Source: Planctomonas deserti
Lineage (GTDB): Bacteria; Actinomycetota; Actinomycetes; Actinomycetales; Microbacteriaceae
NCBI RefSeq assembly: GCF_003067705.1
Contig: NZ_QANL01000001.1
Coordinates: 806,001 to 870,000, forward strand
Length of the DNA stretch: 64,000 nt
Direction of reading: 5' to 3'
Position numbers and translations under genes: made by a program. Positions within the stretch are counted from its first letter, which is position 1. Each line of letters opens with the position of its first letter. The notes below the pieces were generated by a model, which was given only the letters and a program-made list of their open reading frames with translations, ran no database searches and was not told the DNA's origin. Below are positions 8,758 through 17,341 of the stretch, piece after piece.

Positions 8758-9530
8758 CCGGGCAGGGCGAGTTCGACGGCCTCGTCGCGGTCGTGACCGG
8801 TGGTGCGTCCGGCATCGGTGCGGCCATCGCCGACCGGCTGGCCGAGGACGGCGCGAGCGTCGCGGTGCTCGACCTCAACGTCGACGCCGTGAACGCGGGC
8901 GCCGACGATGCCGGTGCGCGCTTCGGGGCGCGCGCGGACATCGGGGACGACGAGTCGGTGCGCGCCGCGATCGACGCGGTGGCCGAGCGCTTCGGCCGCA
9001 TCGACATCCTGATCAACAACGCCGGCATCGGAGCCCAGGGCACGGTCGCGGACAACGACGACGACGAGTGGGCCCGCGTGTTCAACGTGAACGTGATCGG
9101 CACGGCCCGCGTCACCCGCGCCGCCCTGCCCTGGTTGCGGAAGTCCCCGTCCGCGGCGATCGTGAACACCTCGTCGGTCGCCGCGACGGCGGGCCTCCCC
9201 CAGCGCGCGCTCTACAGCGCGTCGAAGGGGGCGGTGCTCGCGCTCACCCGCGCGATGGCCGCCGACCACATCCGCGAGGGCATCCGGGTGAACTGCGTGA
9301 GCCCCGGAACGGCGGACACGCCCTGGGTCGCGCGGCTGCTCGACGCCGCAGAGGATCCGGCCGCCGAGCGCGCCGCCCTGAACGCGCGCCAGCCGCACGG
9401 CCGCCTGGTGTCTGCGGACGAGGTCGCGGGCGCCGTCGCCTACCTCGCGAGCCCCCGGTCGGGATCGACGACGGGCGTCTCCCTCGCGGTCGACGGCGGC
9501 ATGCAGAACCTCCGCCTCCGACCCCAGTAG
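8754..9530 (+). CDS. SDR-family dehydrogenase, probable 2-keto-3-deoxy-L-fuconate dehydrogenase
   Basis: This 258-residue short-chain dehydrogenase has the nucleotide-binding TGGASGIG motif, NNAG, the catalytic Ser in IVNTSSVA, the Tyr-x-x-x-Lys as YSASKGA and the C-terminal VDGGMQ. It is expected to oxidise 2-keto-3-deoxy-L-fuconate to the 2,4-diketo acid used by the hydrolase it is coupled to. Its ATG overlaps the hydrolase stop codon (ATGA). It is the last plus-strand gene of the fucose cluster, and an inverted repeat at 9572-9641 follows. Confidence 0.9.
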   Translation: MTGQGEFDGLVAVVTGGASGIGAAIADRLAEDGASVAVLDLNVDAVNAGADDAGARFGARADIGDDESVRAAIDAVAERFGRIDILINNAGIGAQGTVADNDDDEWARVFNVNVIGTARVTRAALPWLRKSPSAAIVNTSSVAATAGLPQRALYSASKGAVLALTRAMAADHIREGIRVNCVSPGTADTPWVARLLDAAEDPAAERAALNARQPHGRLVSADEVAGAVAYLASPRSGSTTGVSLAVDGGMQNLRLRPQ

Positions 9531-9571
9531 CCTCCCGGTCCTCCTCCCCCTCCCTTCCTCCCCCGTTCACG

Positions 9572-9641
9572 ATTCAGGTTGTACGGCGACACGCCGCGTT
9601 TCGAGGTCCTGAGATGCGGCGTGTCGCAGCTGAGCCTGAAT
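9572..9641. repeat. Imperfect palindromic repeat between convergent genes
   Basis: ATTCAGG ... GCGACACGCCGC on the left pairs with GCGGCGTGTCGC ... CCTGAAT on the right, with mismatched bases between the arm segments and an 18-nt central loop. It lies between the convergent SDR and monooxygenase genes, where it could end transcription from both sides. A related half-copy occurs at 20644-20665, so this looks like a dispersed REP-like element. Confidence 0.65.
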
Positions 9642-9679
9642 TCGGAACAGAGCGGGTGTGACTGCGGATGCGGTGCTGG

Positions 9680-11323
9680 TCAGCCGCGCACGGGGACCGG
9701 GAACGGCAGGGCGGCGGCGAAATCCGCGGCGGCCCGCTCCGGCGTCGCCGAGGCAGCGACGAAGCCGTCCGGGCGCACGAGGTAGAGCATCCCGTCTTCG
9801 AGCGGGGTGTTCCCGCGAAGCGCCAGCGCGTGCACCTCGAGCGGCAGCGAGTCCCGGATGCGGTCCAGCACGTCCGCCGGCACCGCGCCGTAGGCGTGCA
9901 CCTGCCAGCGGAACGACGTGAGCGGCGCGTAGTTCTCGCCCGTCCACGGCAGCCGTCGGCCCACCACGCGGCCGCGCTTGCCGCCGGACGCCCGCTTCGC
10001 CTCGTCGCTCATCCAGTAGTGGATGCGCACCTGCGCCAGGTACTGGAAGAACCGGCCCGAGCCGCGCAGCCGGGGCAGCAGCCGGACCGCGACCGGGGCG
10101 GCGATGGCGGGGACGACGCGGCGGAGGATCAGCGCGATGCGCCGGTCGGACGTGACAACCGCGAACACCCGGTCGGTGCTGCGGACCAGCGTGCGGGCGA
10201 CGGGCCGGCGCTCGGCCTCGTAGCGGTCGAGGTAGGAGTCCGGGGCGCCACGGCGCAGGACGTCCGCGAGCTTCGTCGCCAGGTTGTGGGCGTCCTGCAG
10301 CCCAGTGTTCATGCCCTGCGCCCCCACGGGCGAGTGCACGTGAGCGGCGTCCCCGGCGAGGAAGACCGGGCCGGACCGGAAGGCCGAGGCGACGCGGTGG
10401 TGCACCCGGTAGGTGGAGAACCATGCAGCCGATTCCATGGTGACGGAGAAGAGGCGCTCCAGCCGCGCGCGGACCCCCGCCTCCGTGAGTCCGCCCTGCG
10501 GCGTGTCCGCGTCGCGCACGATGCCGAGCACCCGCGCGCGACCGCCGTCGCCCATGGGGAACGTCAGCAGGAAGTCCTGCGGCCCCGGTCGCACGTTGAT
10601 GGCGTCCTCCGCGAGGCCGCGGACGCCCACCCCGTCCGCGACGTAGAAGGTGTGCCGGTTGGTGATGCCCTCGAACCGGATGTCCGTGCTCTTGCGCACC
10701 GGAGACGACGCCCCGTCCGCCCCGACGCAGTATCGCGCCCGCACGCCGACCGCGCCGGCCGGCCCGGCGAGGTGCGCCACGACGCCGGTCCCCCCGTCCC
10801 CGTCCCCTCGCACGACGTCCAGCCGGTCGAGACCGTGGCGCCACAGGATCTCCCCGCCCAGGCCCTCGTATGCATCGGCGAGCATGCGCTCGTTCCGGCT
10901 CTGCTCGAGGACGTGGATGCGCGGGTACGGGCTGACGTCCGACCCGATGTCGCCGAGCCGCAGCCGGCCGAAGATCCGGCCGCCGTAGCCCGGAGCGAGG
11001 GCCTGCGCCGGCGTGCCCTCCCTGAGCACGCGGTCCACGACGCCGAGCTGCTCGTACACCTCCATCGTGCGCGCGTGCACCCCGAGCGCCCGGGACTCCC
11101 GCGTCGGCTCCGCCTTGCCGTCGACAAGCAGGCAGTCGACCCCCAGCCGGGCGAGCACCGTGGCGAGCATCAGCCCGGTCGGCCCCGCCCCGACCACGAG
11201 CACCTCGGTCTCGCGCGTCGTCGCGTCCTGGCCGTCGGCACCCGGGCTCTGCTGCTCGTCGGTGCCGCGCCGCGGGCCCTCGTCGTCGTCCATGCCGCCA
11301 CCGTTCATCGCGCCACCGTCCAT
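9680..11323 (-). CDS. FAD-dependent monooxygenase (PHBH-like aromatic hydroxylase family)
   Basis: This 547-residue flavoprotein uses FAD and NAD(P)H to hydroxylate an unidentified, probably aromatic, substrate. Visible motifs are the FAD-binding VLVVGAGPTGLMLA near residue 41, the RALGVHARTMEVYEQLG segment typical of the PHBH/rifampicin-monooxygenase branch, and the second FAD motif LAGDAAHVHSPVGAQGMNTG. The C-terminal region resembles the thioredoxin-like tail of larger members. The start could be any of three ATGs at 11323, 11308 or 11293, because a 15-bp tandem repeat multiplies them. The first has GAGGGA upstream. It is monocistronic in this window. Confidence 0.87.
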   Translation of the reverse strand: MDGGAMNGGGMDDDEGPRRGTDEQQSPGADGQDATTRETEVLVVGAGPTGLMLATVLARLGVDCLLVDGKAEPTRESRALGVHARTMEVYEQLGVVDRVLREGTPAQALAPGYGGRIFGRLRLGDIGSDVSPYPRIHVLEQSRNERMLADAYEGLGGEILWRHGLDRLDVVRGDGDGGTGVVAHLAGPAGAVGVRARYCVGADGASSPVRKSTDIRFEGITNRHTFYVADGVGVRGLAEDAINVRPGPQDFLLTFPMGDGGRARVLGIVRDADTPQGGLTEAGVRARLERLFSVTMESAAWFSTYRVHHRVASAFRSGPVFLAGDAAHVHSPVGAQGMNTGLQDAHNLATKLADVLRRGAPDSYLDRYEAERRPVARTLVRSTDRVFAVVTSDRRIALILRRVVPAIAAPVAVRLLPRLRGSGRFFQYLAQVRIHYWMSDEAKRASGGKRGRVVGRRLPWTGENYAPLTSFRWQVHAYGAVPADVLDRIRDSLPLEVHALALRGNTPLEDGMLYLVRPDGFVAASATPERAAADFAAALPFPVPVRG

Positions 11324-11335
11324 CGCGCCACCGTC
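11291..11335. repeat. Three tandem 15-bp units over the monooxygenase start
   Basis: Units CATGCCGCCACCGTT, CATCGCGCCACCGTC and CATCGCGCCACCGTC lie head to tail at 11291-11305, 11306-11320 and 11321-11335. On the minus strand two of the units encode MDGGA and MNGGG, giving alternative start codons in frame. Confidence 0.8.
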
Positions 11336-11415
11336 CCTCGGACCGCCTTCGCCCGAACGCTACGCCCGCGACCCGGGCGCGATCAACGCCCGGCCACTCG
11401 CCCAGCCGAGCCCCC

Positions 11416-11463
11416 CAGCGCCGTCCCCCAGTGCCGTCCTCAGTGCCGTCCGCAGTGCCGTCC
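11416..11463. repeat. Four tandem CAGTGCCGTCC units upstream of the YedK-like gene
   Basis: Copies at 11416-11426 (CAGCGCCGTCC), 11429-11439, 11441-11451 and 11453-11463 are spaced about 12 nt apart, just upstream of the start at 11501. They lie in the promoter region of that gene, but no promoter element is recognisable. Confidence 0.75.
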
Positions 11464-11500
11464 TTCGACGGCGTCGGACGGTGGGGGTACCGTCGGGAGC

Positions 11501-12202
11501 ATGTGCGGCAGATTCGCGATGAACAAGGAGACGGACGACCTCATCAGCGAGTTCGTCGCCGCGGGCGGCGACGTCGCGGACTGGCGGCCGGTGTACAGCA
11601 TCGCGCCGACGGATCCGGCACCGATCGTGCGCGAGCGCAGCCGCGGCGAGGAGACGATGCGCCAGGTGGACGTGGCCTCGTGGGGGCTGCGCCCCAGCTG
11701 GGCGAAGCCGGGGGGACCGTCGCCGATCAACGCCCGGCTGGAGTCCGTCGCCACGAACGGGATGTTCAAGGGCGCGTTCGCGTCGCAGCGGTGCATCGTG
11801 CCCATGCTCGGCTACTACGAGTGGGCGAAGGTCAGCGACGGCAAGCAGCCGTACTTCCTGCGCACGGACGCCGACCTGCTCGCCGCCGCCGGACTGTACA
11901 CCGCGCGCAAGGAGGGCGACCGCTGGGCGCTCACCTTCACGATCATCACGCGGGAGGCCCGGGACGCGTCCGGCGAGGTGCACGACCGCATGCCCGTCTT
12001 CCTCACCGAGGACACCTGGGACTCCTGGCTCTCTCCGGCGAAGATCACCGACCCCACCGAGACGCTCGCGACGCTCGACCGCTCCTCGGTCGCCGTGGCG
12101 GCGACGATGTCCGGCTACCCCGTCGACCGCAAGGTCAACAGCGTGCAGAAGGTCGATCCCCTCGACCCCACCGTCATCGAACCGATCCGCCTCGCCGGCT
12201 GA
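11501..12202 (+). CDS. SOS response-associated peptidase family protein (YedK/HMCES)
   Basis: This 233-residue SRAP-domain protein protects abasic sites in single-stranded DNA by forming a covalent crosslink through its N-terminal cysteine. All family features are present: Met-Cys-Gly-Arg-Phe at the start, so Cys2 is exposed after Met removal; the NARLES segment; the glutamate in GYYEW; and the histidine in VHDRMP. GGGAGC precedes the ATG. The conserved Cys2 fixes this start. The length is typical. It stands alone, divergent from the monooxygenase. Confidence 0.93.
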   Translation: MCGRFAMNKETDDLISEFVAAGGDVADWRPVYSIAPTDPAPIVRERSRGEETMRQVDVASWGLRPSWAKPGGPSPINARLESVATNGMFKGAFASQRCIVPMLGYYEWAKVSDGKQPYFLRTDADLLAAAGLYTARKEGDRWALTFTIITREARDASGEVHDRMPVFLTEDTWDSWLSPAKITDPTETLATLDRSSVAVAATMSGYPVDRKVNSVQKVDPLDPTVIEPIRLAG

Positions 12203-12225
12203 CGCGAGCGCTCCATCCGTCCCCC

Positions 12226-12252
12226 GCGCTCCCGGCGCTCCCGGCGCTCCCG
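12226..12252. repeat. Three tandem GCGCTCCCG 9-mers
   Basis: Perfect units at 12226-12234, 12235-12243 and 12244-12252 lie in the 74-nt gap between the YedK-like gene and the acidic repeat protein. Confidence 0.7.
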
Positions 12253-12276
12253 GCGACCGGAGCGTACGGTGTCAGC

Positions 12277-12546
12277 ATGACCACGCCAGACGAGAGCCTG
12301 CCCTACGCGGGCAGCGCCGAGCCCGCGTCCGAGCACGACCCGGAGCTCGCCGAGGAGTACGCCGAGTCCCTGAGCATCGATCCGACGCCGGACCAGGTCG
12401 ACCACTACCGCGAGCTGATCGGCGACCCGGACCTGCCCGAGGACCCCGAGCTCCCGAGCGACCCCGACTTCCCGGGGGACCCTGAGACCATCGGCGACCC
12501 GGAGACCCCCGTCGATCCCGTCGCGCCCGGCGGACCCACCGAGTAG
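12277..12546 (+). CDS. Small acidic proline-rich protein, function unknown
   Basis: This 89-residue protein is not recognised. Its N-terminal half (SEHDPELAEEYAESL) is acidic and probably helical, and includes DPTPDQVDHYRELIGDP. The C-terminal third is a run of irregular 6-8-residue repeats of the form GDP-[DE]-x-PEDP / SDPDFPGDP, rich in Asp, Glu and Pro, so likely extended and disordered. No signal peptide or membrane segment is present. The ATG is 74 nt after the YedK-like gene without a strong ribosome site, and the acetyltransferase follows 28 nt later. Codon use matches the neighbours, which supports coding. Confidence 0.7.
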   Translation: MTTPDESLPYAGSAEPASEHDPELAEEYAESLSIDPTPDQVDHYRELIGDPDLPEDPELPSDPDFPGDPETIGDPETPVDPVAPGGPTE

Positions 12547-12574
12547 CGCCCGCTCGCTCTGGGAGCATGGACGG

Positions 12575-12994
12575 ATGCAGATCCGTCCTTTCGCCACCCC
12601 CGACACCGAGACCGTCGTCGCCCTCTGGGACGCGTGCGGCCTCACCCGGCCCTGGAACGACCCACGGAAGGACATCGAGCGGAAGCTCGCCGTGCAGCCG
12701 GAGCTGTTCCTGGTCGGCGAGCGCGACGGCGAGCTCGTGGCCACGGCGATGGCCGGGTACGACGGGCACCGCGGCTGGGTCTACTACGTGGCGGTCGCGC
12801 CCGGACTGCAGCGCGGGGGTGTGGGCCGCGACCTGATGACCGAGGTCGAGAGGCGGCTGCACGCGCTCGGCTGCCCGAAGGTGAACATTCAGATCCGCTC
12901 GGACAACGGTCCCGCGTCCGCCTTCTACGAGCGCCTCGGGTATGCGCCGGACGGAGCGACCGGCATGGGCAAGCGGCTCATCCCCGACTCGTGA
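12575..12994 (+). CDS. GNAT-family acetyltransferase (YpeA-like)
   Basis: This 139-residue protein has the GNAT fold. The acetyl-CoA-binding motif is visible as VAVAPGLQRGGVGRDLM, followed by the NIQIRSDNGPASAFYERLGY segment of the C-terminal half. Sequence and length resemble the small YpeA proteins, whose substrate is not established. The ATG is 28 nt after the acidic protein, so the two may be co-transcribed. A strong bidirectional terminator at 13033-13069 ends the unit. Confidence 0.88.
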   Translation: MQIRPFATPDTETVVALWDACGLTRPWNDPRKDIERKLAVQPELFLVGERDGELVATAMAGYDGHRGWVYYVAVAPGLQRGGVGRDLMTEVERRLHALGCPKVNIQIRSDNGPASAFYERLGYAPDGATGMGKRLIPDS

Positions 12995-13032
12995 CCCGGA
13001 TCCCGATCCGGATCCTCGTCCGGCGGGACGCG

Positions 13033-13069
13033 GAAGGGGCCCGCATCCGGTGTGGATGCGGGCCCCTTC
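13033..13069. terminator. Bidirectional hairpin terminator
   Basis: A perfect 16-bp stem, GAAGGGGCCCGCATCC with GGATGCGGGCCCCTTC, encloses a 5-nt loop between two convergent genes. The A and T at the stem ends give short U-tracts both ways. Confidence 0.85.
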
Positions 13070-13085
13070 TGTCTGCGGTGCGGGG

Positions 13086-15854
13086 TCAGCGGATGGTGAC
13101 CGTGCCCTGCTGACGGATGTCGCTCGACGAGGTGCCGACGTAGATCGGAACGGTGCCGGTCGGGGTCACCCACCTGTCCGCCGCGCTGTCCCAGTAGGAG
13201 AACGCGCGCGAGTCGAGCGGGATCGTGACCTTGGTCGACGCGCCCTTCGCGAGGTCGGTCTTGGCGTAGCCGGCCAGCTGGAGCGGGGAGGTCGCCACCG
13301 GGGTGGGCAGCGCGCCGATGTAGACCTGCACCGTCTCGGCGCCCGCGCGGGTGCCGGTGTTCTTCAGGTCGACGGTCACGCTCACGTCGGCGGTGCCGCC
13401 GTTCTTCACGGGCTTGCCGGTGACCTTCGTCTTCAGCGAGGAGTAGCCGAAGGTCGTGTAGCTGAGGCCGTGGCCGAAGGCGAACTGCGGCGTGATGCCC
13501 TCCGCGCGGTAGGCCCGGTAGCCGATGTTCACGCCGTCGGAGACGGTCGCGCTGCGGTTGATGCCCGGGAAGGACGCAGCGTCGGCGGTGGGGGTGGCGG
13601 AGTCAGCGGTCGCGAAGGTGACCGGCAGCTTGCCCGACGGGTTCACGTCGCCGAACAGCACGGAGGCGATGGCGTTGCCCTGCTCCTGTCCGCCGTACCA
13701 GGCCTCGACGACCGAGGGGACCTGGTTCAGCCACGGGGTGTTGACCGAGCCGCTCGTGGTGAGCACGACGACGGTGCGCGGGTTCGCCTTGGCGACGGCG
13801 CTGATCAGCGCGTCCTGCTCGTTGGCCAGGGTCAGGGTCGACTTGTCGCGACCCTCACCGACGTAGTCGCGGGCGACGACGACGGCCACATCGGACGCCT
13901 TGGCGGCGGCGACGGCCTGGGCCATGGCCGGCGTGACCAGGTTCGCGGGGTGCGTCCACGTCATGACGAGGTCCGCGGCGCTCTCCTGGTCGGCGTCGTA
14001 CGCGTTGTTCACGTACTCGACCCGGAGGTCGTGCGCCTCGCCGGCGCGCAGCTGCAGAGCCGCTCCGGTGTCGGTGCGCACGGCGTGGGCGTCCGAGGCG
14101 TCGATGATCTCGCGACCGTCGAGGAAGAGCCGCGCGCTGCCGAAGCCGGTGAGCGACAGGGTGTACTCACCGGTCGTGGGGGCGGTGATGGTTCCGGTCC
14201 AGCGCGCCGAGAGCGGGCCGCCGAACTCGTAGCCGGGCACCTTCGGGACGGAGGAGCCGTAGAGGCCGCTCAGGGCGAGGAACCCGCCACTGAGGGCGAT
14301 CTGGTCCTCGTTGCGCACGACGTTCGGGGTGCCGGAGCGGTCGGAGTTGAACCAGTACTCTGCGGTGACACCGGTCGCGGTGGGCTCGCCCTTGGGGGCG
14401 AGGACGGAGGACGGCACGGCCGCGCCGCTCAGGGTGTGCGCGGGTCCGACGGAGTCGGTTCCCTCCGCATAGGTGACCTTCACGCCGGCGCCCGCGCGGG
14501 CCTTGAGCGCGTCGAGCGGGGTGACGGAGTAGGTGGGCTTGACCACCGAGCTGCCGCCACCGACGGCGAGCGCGTCAGCGTCCGCGCCGATCACGGCGAG
14601 GGACTTGATGGATGACGACAGCGGCAGGAGCGGCGTCTTGGCGCCGGTCGCGGCGCCGTTCTTCAGCAGGACCGTGCCGGCCTCGGCGACCCGGCGGGCC
14701 ACCGCGCCGTCCGCGGCCTCCGGAAGCGCCGTGACGGCGACCGGGGTGTCGAAGGATCCGAACTCGAACATGGTGCGCAGGACGCGGTGCACCTTGTCGT
14801 CGATGGTCGCCATGCTCACGCGTCCGGCCTTGACGGACTCGATCAGCGACTGGCCGAAGTAGTTGCCCGCGGGGAACTCGACGTCCAGGCCGCTGTTCGC
14901 CGCGAGGTCCGTGCTGTGCGCCGCCGCGTAGTCGGTCTGGATGAAGCCGGCGAAGCCGTAGTCCTTCTTGAGGATGTCGAACACCTCGGCGCTCTCGCAG
15001 GCGTAGACGTCGTTCACCCTGTTGAACGAGCACATCGCCGAGCCGACGCCGGCGTCGATGGCCGCCTCGATCGGAGCGAGGTACACCTCGCGCAGCGCGC
15101 GCTCGCTCACGTCGACGTTGCCGCCGTTGAGGCGGCTCGTCTCCTGCGTGTACGCCGCGGGGTGCTTCACGGTCGCGACGACGTCGTGCGACTGCACGGC
15201 CGTGATCTGGGCAGCGAGGAGATCGGAGACCAGGCGCGGCTCTTCACCGAGGGACTCGAACTGGCGGCCCCAGCGGGCGTCGCGGACGAGGTCGCCAGTG
15301 GGGCCGAGCAGGCCGTTCTGACCGGTGGCGCGGGTCTCGGTGCCGAGCACGTCGCCGTACGCCGTGGCGAGGGTGGTGTCCCAGGTCGCGCCGAGGGCGA
15401 TCGGCGCCGGCAGGGCCGTGGCCTCTCCGCCGTTGGTGTTCGGGTTGGTGACACGCACGCCGGCGCCGGCGTCGGTGAGGAGCAGCGCCGGGATGCCGAG
15501 GCGGGGCAGCGGGGCGATGTAGAACGCGGTCTCACCGCTGTACTCGCCGTGCAGGCGGCTGACCTTCTCCTCGAGGGTCATCTGGGCGAGCAGGAGGTCG
15601 GCGCGCTGATCCGACGTCAGCTTGGTGTCCATCCAGGAGCCCTTGACGGGCTTGACGGCGCGCTGCTTGCCGGAACCGTTGGTGATGGCCTTGCGTGCGG
15701 CCTCGGCGTTGGCGGCGCGACCGGGTCCGGGGGTGGAGTCGGGCTCGGGCGCGGCCGTGGCGGAGATGCCGCCGCCGAGGGCGACGGAGAGGGCGAGGAC
15801 GCCGGAGAGACCGGCGATTGCCGCCCGCCTTCCGGGTCTGGTGATTCTGGGCAC
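13086..15854 (-). CDS. Exported family 3 glycoside hydrolase with PA14 domain (beta-glucosidase)
   Basis: This 922-residue secreted enzyme hydrolyses beta-linked glycosides. From the GTG at 15854 it has a signal peptide (PRITRPGRR, a hydrophobic core, then ISATAAPEPD). The GH3 N-terminal domain carries the nucleophile Asp308 in GFIQTDY, where most members have SDW/TDW. The GH3 C-terminal domain is interrupted by a PA14 carbohydrate-binding insert around AEYWFNSD ... GEYTLSLTGFGSARLFLDG. A fibronectin-III-like domain ends the protein (VTVDLKNTGTRAGAETVQVYI). A longer open frame upstream would bury the signal peptide, so the GTG is preferred despite a weak ribosome site. Confidence 0.92.
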   Translation of the reverse strand: MPRITRPGRRAAIAGLSGVLALSVALGGGISATAAPEPDSTPGPGRAANAEAARKAITNGSGKQRAVKPVKGSWMDTKLTSDQRADLLLAQMTLEEKVSRLHGEYSGETAFYIAPLPRLGIPALLLTDAGAGVRVTNPNTNGGEATALPAPIALGATWDTTLATAYGDVLGTETRATGQNGLLGPTGDLVRDARWGRQFESLGEEPRLVSDLLAAQITAVQSHDVVATVKHPAAYTQETSRLNGGNVDVSERALREVYLAPIEAAIDAGVGSAMCSFNRVNDVYACESAEVFDILKKDYGFAGFIQTDYAAAHSTDLAANSGLDVEFPAGNYFGQSLIESVKAGRVSMATIDDKVHRVLRTMFEFGSFDTPVAVTALPEAADGAVARRVAEAGTVLLKNGAATGAKTPLLPLSSSIKSLAVIGADADALAVGGGSSVVKPTYSVTPLDALKARAGAGVKVTYAEGTDSVGPAHTLSGAAVPSSVLAPKGEPTATGVTAEYWFNSDRSGTPNVVRNEDQIALSGGFLALSGLYGSSVPKVPGYEFGGPLSARWTGTITAPTTGEYTLSLTGFGSARLFLDGREIIDASDAHAVRTDTGAALQLRAGEAHDLRVEYVNNAYDADQESAADLVMTWTHPANLVTPAMAQAVAAAKASDVAVVVARDYVGEGRDKSTLTLANEQDALISAVAKANPRTVVVLTTSGSVNTPWLNQVPSVVEAWYGGQEQGNAIASVLFGDVNPSGKLPVTFATADSATPTADAASFPGINRSATVSDGVNIGYRAYRAEGITPQFAFGHGLSYTTFGYSSLKTKVTGKPVKNGGTADVSVTVDLKNTGTRAGAETVQVYIGALPTPVATSPLQLAGYAKTDLAKGASTKVTIPLDSRAFSYWDSAADRWVTPTGTVPIYVGTSSSDIRQQGTVTIR

Positions 15855-16184
15855 GGTTGTCCGTTCACAAAGTGCATGGCCCGGGCAGGACTCCACGTTC
15901 CGTTCCGAGCGCGCGCGGATGCACGACGAGGATCGGGGGATCGCTCGACTCGCGGGGAGCCGGAGCGGGTCAGCAGGACTGAACACCGCGGAGAGATGCG
16001 GGCGTCACTGCCGGACCACAGGGGGGGAGGGGGTCACCCGGTCCAAAACCGGGCACGCGATAGGTGTTCGCGCCTGACGAGCTTAGGTCAGGTGCGGTTT
16101 CCATGCAAAAGCATCGCTGCGACCCGCAGCCCCCGCCCGCAGCCCCCGCACCACGGGACCGAAAAAGACCCGGCCCAGCCCGGC
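15855..16184. other. 330-nt intergenic region upstream of the GH3 gene
   Basis: No gene is supported here. It holds the promoter region of the minus-strand GH3 gene. Notable strings are a G-rich run at 16019-16034 and the small palindrome ATGC-AAAA-GCAT at 16104-16115. Towards 16145-16180 a GC-rich stretch ends in five T residues on the minus strand and may terminate the DinB-like gene. Confidence 0.5.
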
Positions 16185-16703
16185 TCAGCCGTGGACGTCG
16201 TGCAGGTGGTGCACGGGGTCGTGCAGCAGGTACCGGCCGAGCGTCTCGACCGTGAATCTCGATCCGTCGCTGCGTAGGCCGGTGCGGCCGAGGGCGACGG
16301 TGGGCACGGCCGCGAACGCGTCCGAGAGCAGCCGGGCGGACGCCGTGAGCTCCGCCGCGACCTGCGCCGGATCCTGCTCGCCGTAGCGATCCTCCTCCGC
16401 GGTGGCGTCCTGGTCCCAGTTCTCGAACGCCGGGTCGTCCTCGGTGAGCATCAGCTGCAGGCGGGCGGCGAAGATGCGGTAGACGTCGCGTACGTGCGCG
16501 CCGTACTCGAGCGCGGACCAGGTCGAGTCGTCCGGCCGCGCGCGCACGTCGTCCCGCCCCAGCACGGCCGGCCAGCGCTGCGCGTTCTCGAGGAGCAGCC
16601 GGGGCAGCTCCTCGAAGGGGAACGCGGCGGCGTCGAAGCCGCACTCGGGGCAGGTGCGGGTGAGCACCCAGGTCCAGTCCTTCTGATCGGGCGTGATGGG
16701 CAT
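16185..16703 (-). CDS. DinB-like / mycothiol-dependent maleylpyruvate isomerase-like protein
   Basis: This 172-residue protein belongs to the DinB four-helix-bundle superfamily of metal-dependent proteins. The likely metal ligands are His in SALEYGAHVRDVY and the His-rich C-terminus LLHDPVHHLHDVHG. An N-terminal TCPECGFD segment with a CxxC is a common addition in actinobacterial members and may bind another metal. Members include thiol transferases using mycothiol or bacillithiol, but no substrate can be assigned. It is divergent from the DUF4383 gene across 200 nt. Confidence 0.82.
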   Translation of the reverse strand: MPITPDQKDWTWVLTRTCPECGFDAAAFPFEELPRLLLENAQRWPAVLGRDDVRARPDDSTWSALEYGAHVRDVYRIFAARLQLMLTEDDPAFENWDQDATAEEDRYGEQDPAQVAAELTASARLLSDAFAAVPTVALGRTGLRSDGSRFTVETLGRYLLHDPVHHLHDVHG

Positions 16704-16903
16704 GTCGCCACCCTAGGGACGGTTCGCGGGCGCGCACCACCGGCATCCGGCCACTTCTCCGCGGGGAACCGCCAGTGGCCCGTTCATATCGGTCAGGTAA
16801 CCACTTGGCCGGTTGTGAGCACATTCCTCCAAACCGTTCTGCTCAGGGGTACGAATGAAGTGATGCGCGGAACGTCCTGCGCACGAACGGAGGCATGAGA
16901 ACC

Positions 16904-17341
16904 ATGAGTTACACCAACACCAACACCACAGCGCTCACCAGATCCCCCAACCGCATCGTCGCCGTGGCCTTCGGTGCCGTGTACGTGCTGGTCGGCCTGC
17001 TGGGCTTCTTCGCCACGAGCAACGTCGGCTTCATCTCCCCGGACGGCGGGCTGCTGCTCGGCATCTTCGAGGTCAACCCGCTGCACAACGTCGCCCACCT
17101 CCTCATCGGTGCCGCTCTGCTGATCGCGGGCCTGTCGAACGTGTCTGCCGCGAAGGGGACGAACACCACCATCGGTGCCGTCTACCTCGTGCTCGGCATC
17201 ATCGGCTTCTTCATCGAGAACACCGCGGCCAACATCCTCGCCCTGAACACGGCCGACCACTTCCTGCACCTCCTCAGCGCTGTTGTGCTGCTGGCCGTCG
17301 GTCTGGGCGCCGACAAGTCCGCTCGCCGCGTCACCGCGTAG
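16904..17341 (+). CDS. DUF4383 domain membrane protein
   Basis: This 145-residue integral membrane protein has four hydrophobic helices and the DUF4383 hallmark NPLHNVAHLLIGAALL in helix 2, with a second His motif, DHFLHLL. The function is unknown. I prefer the ATG at 16904 because GGAGG at 16889-16893 is 10 nt before it, whereas the in-frame ATG at 16895 would be only 1 nt from that site. It is followed 103 nt later by another small membrane protein with a His-rich tail, probably in the same transcript. Confidence 0.85.
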   Translation: MSYTNTNTTALTRSPNRIVAVAFGAVYVLVGLLGFFATSNVGFISPDGGLLLGIFEVNPLHNVAHLLIGAALLIAGLSNVSAAKGTNTTIGAVYLVLGIIGFFIENTAANILALNTADHFLHLLSAVVLLAVGLGADKSARRVTA

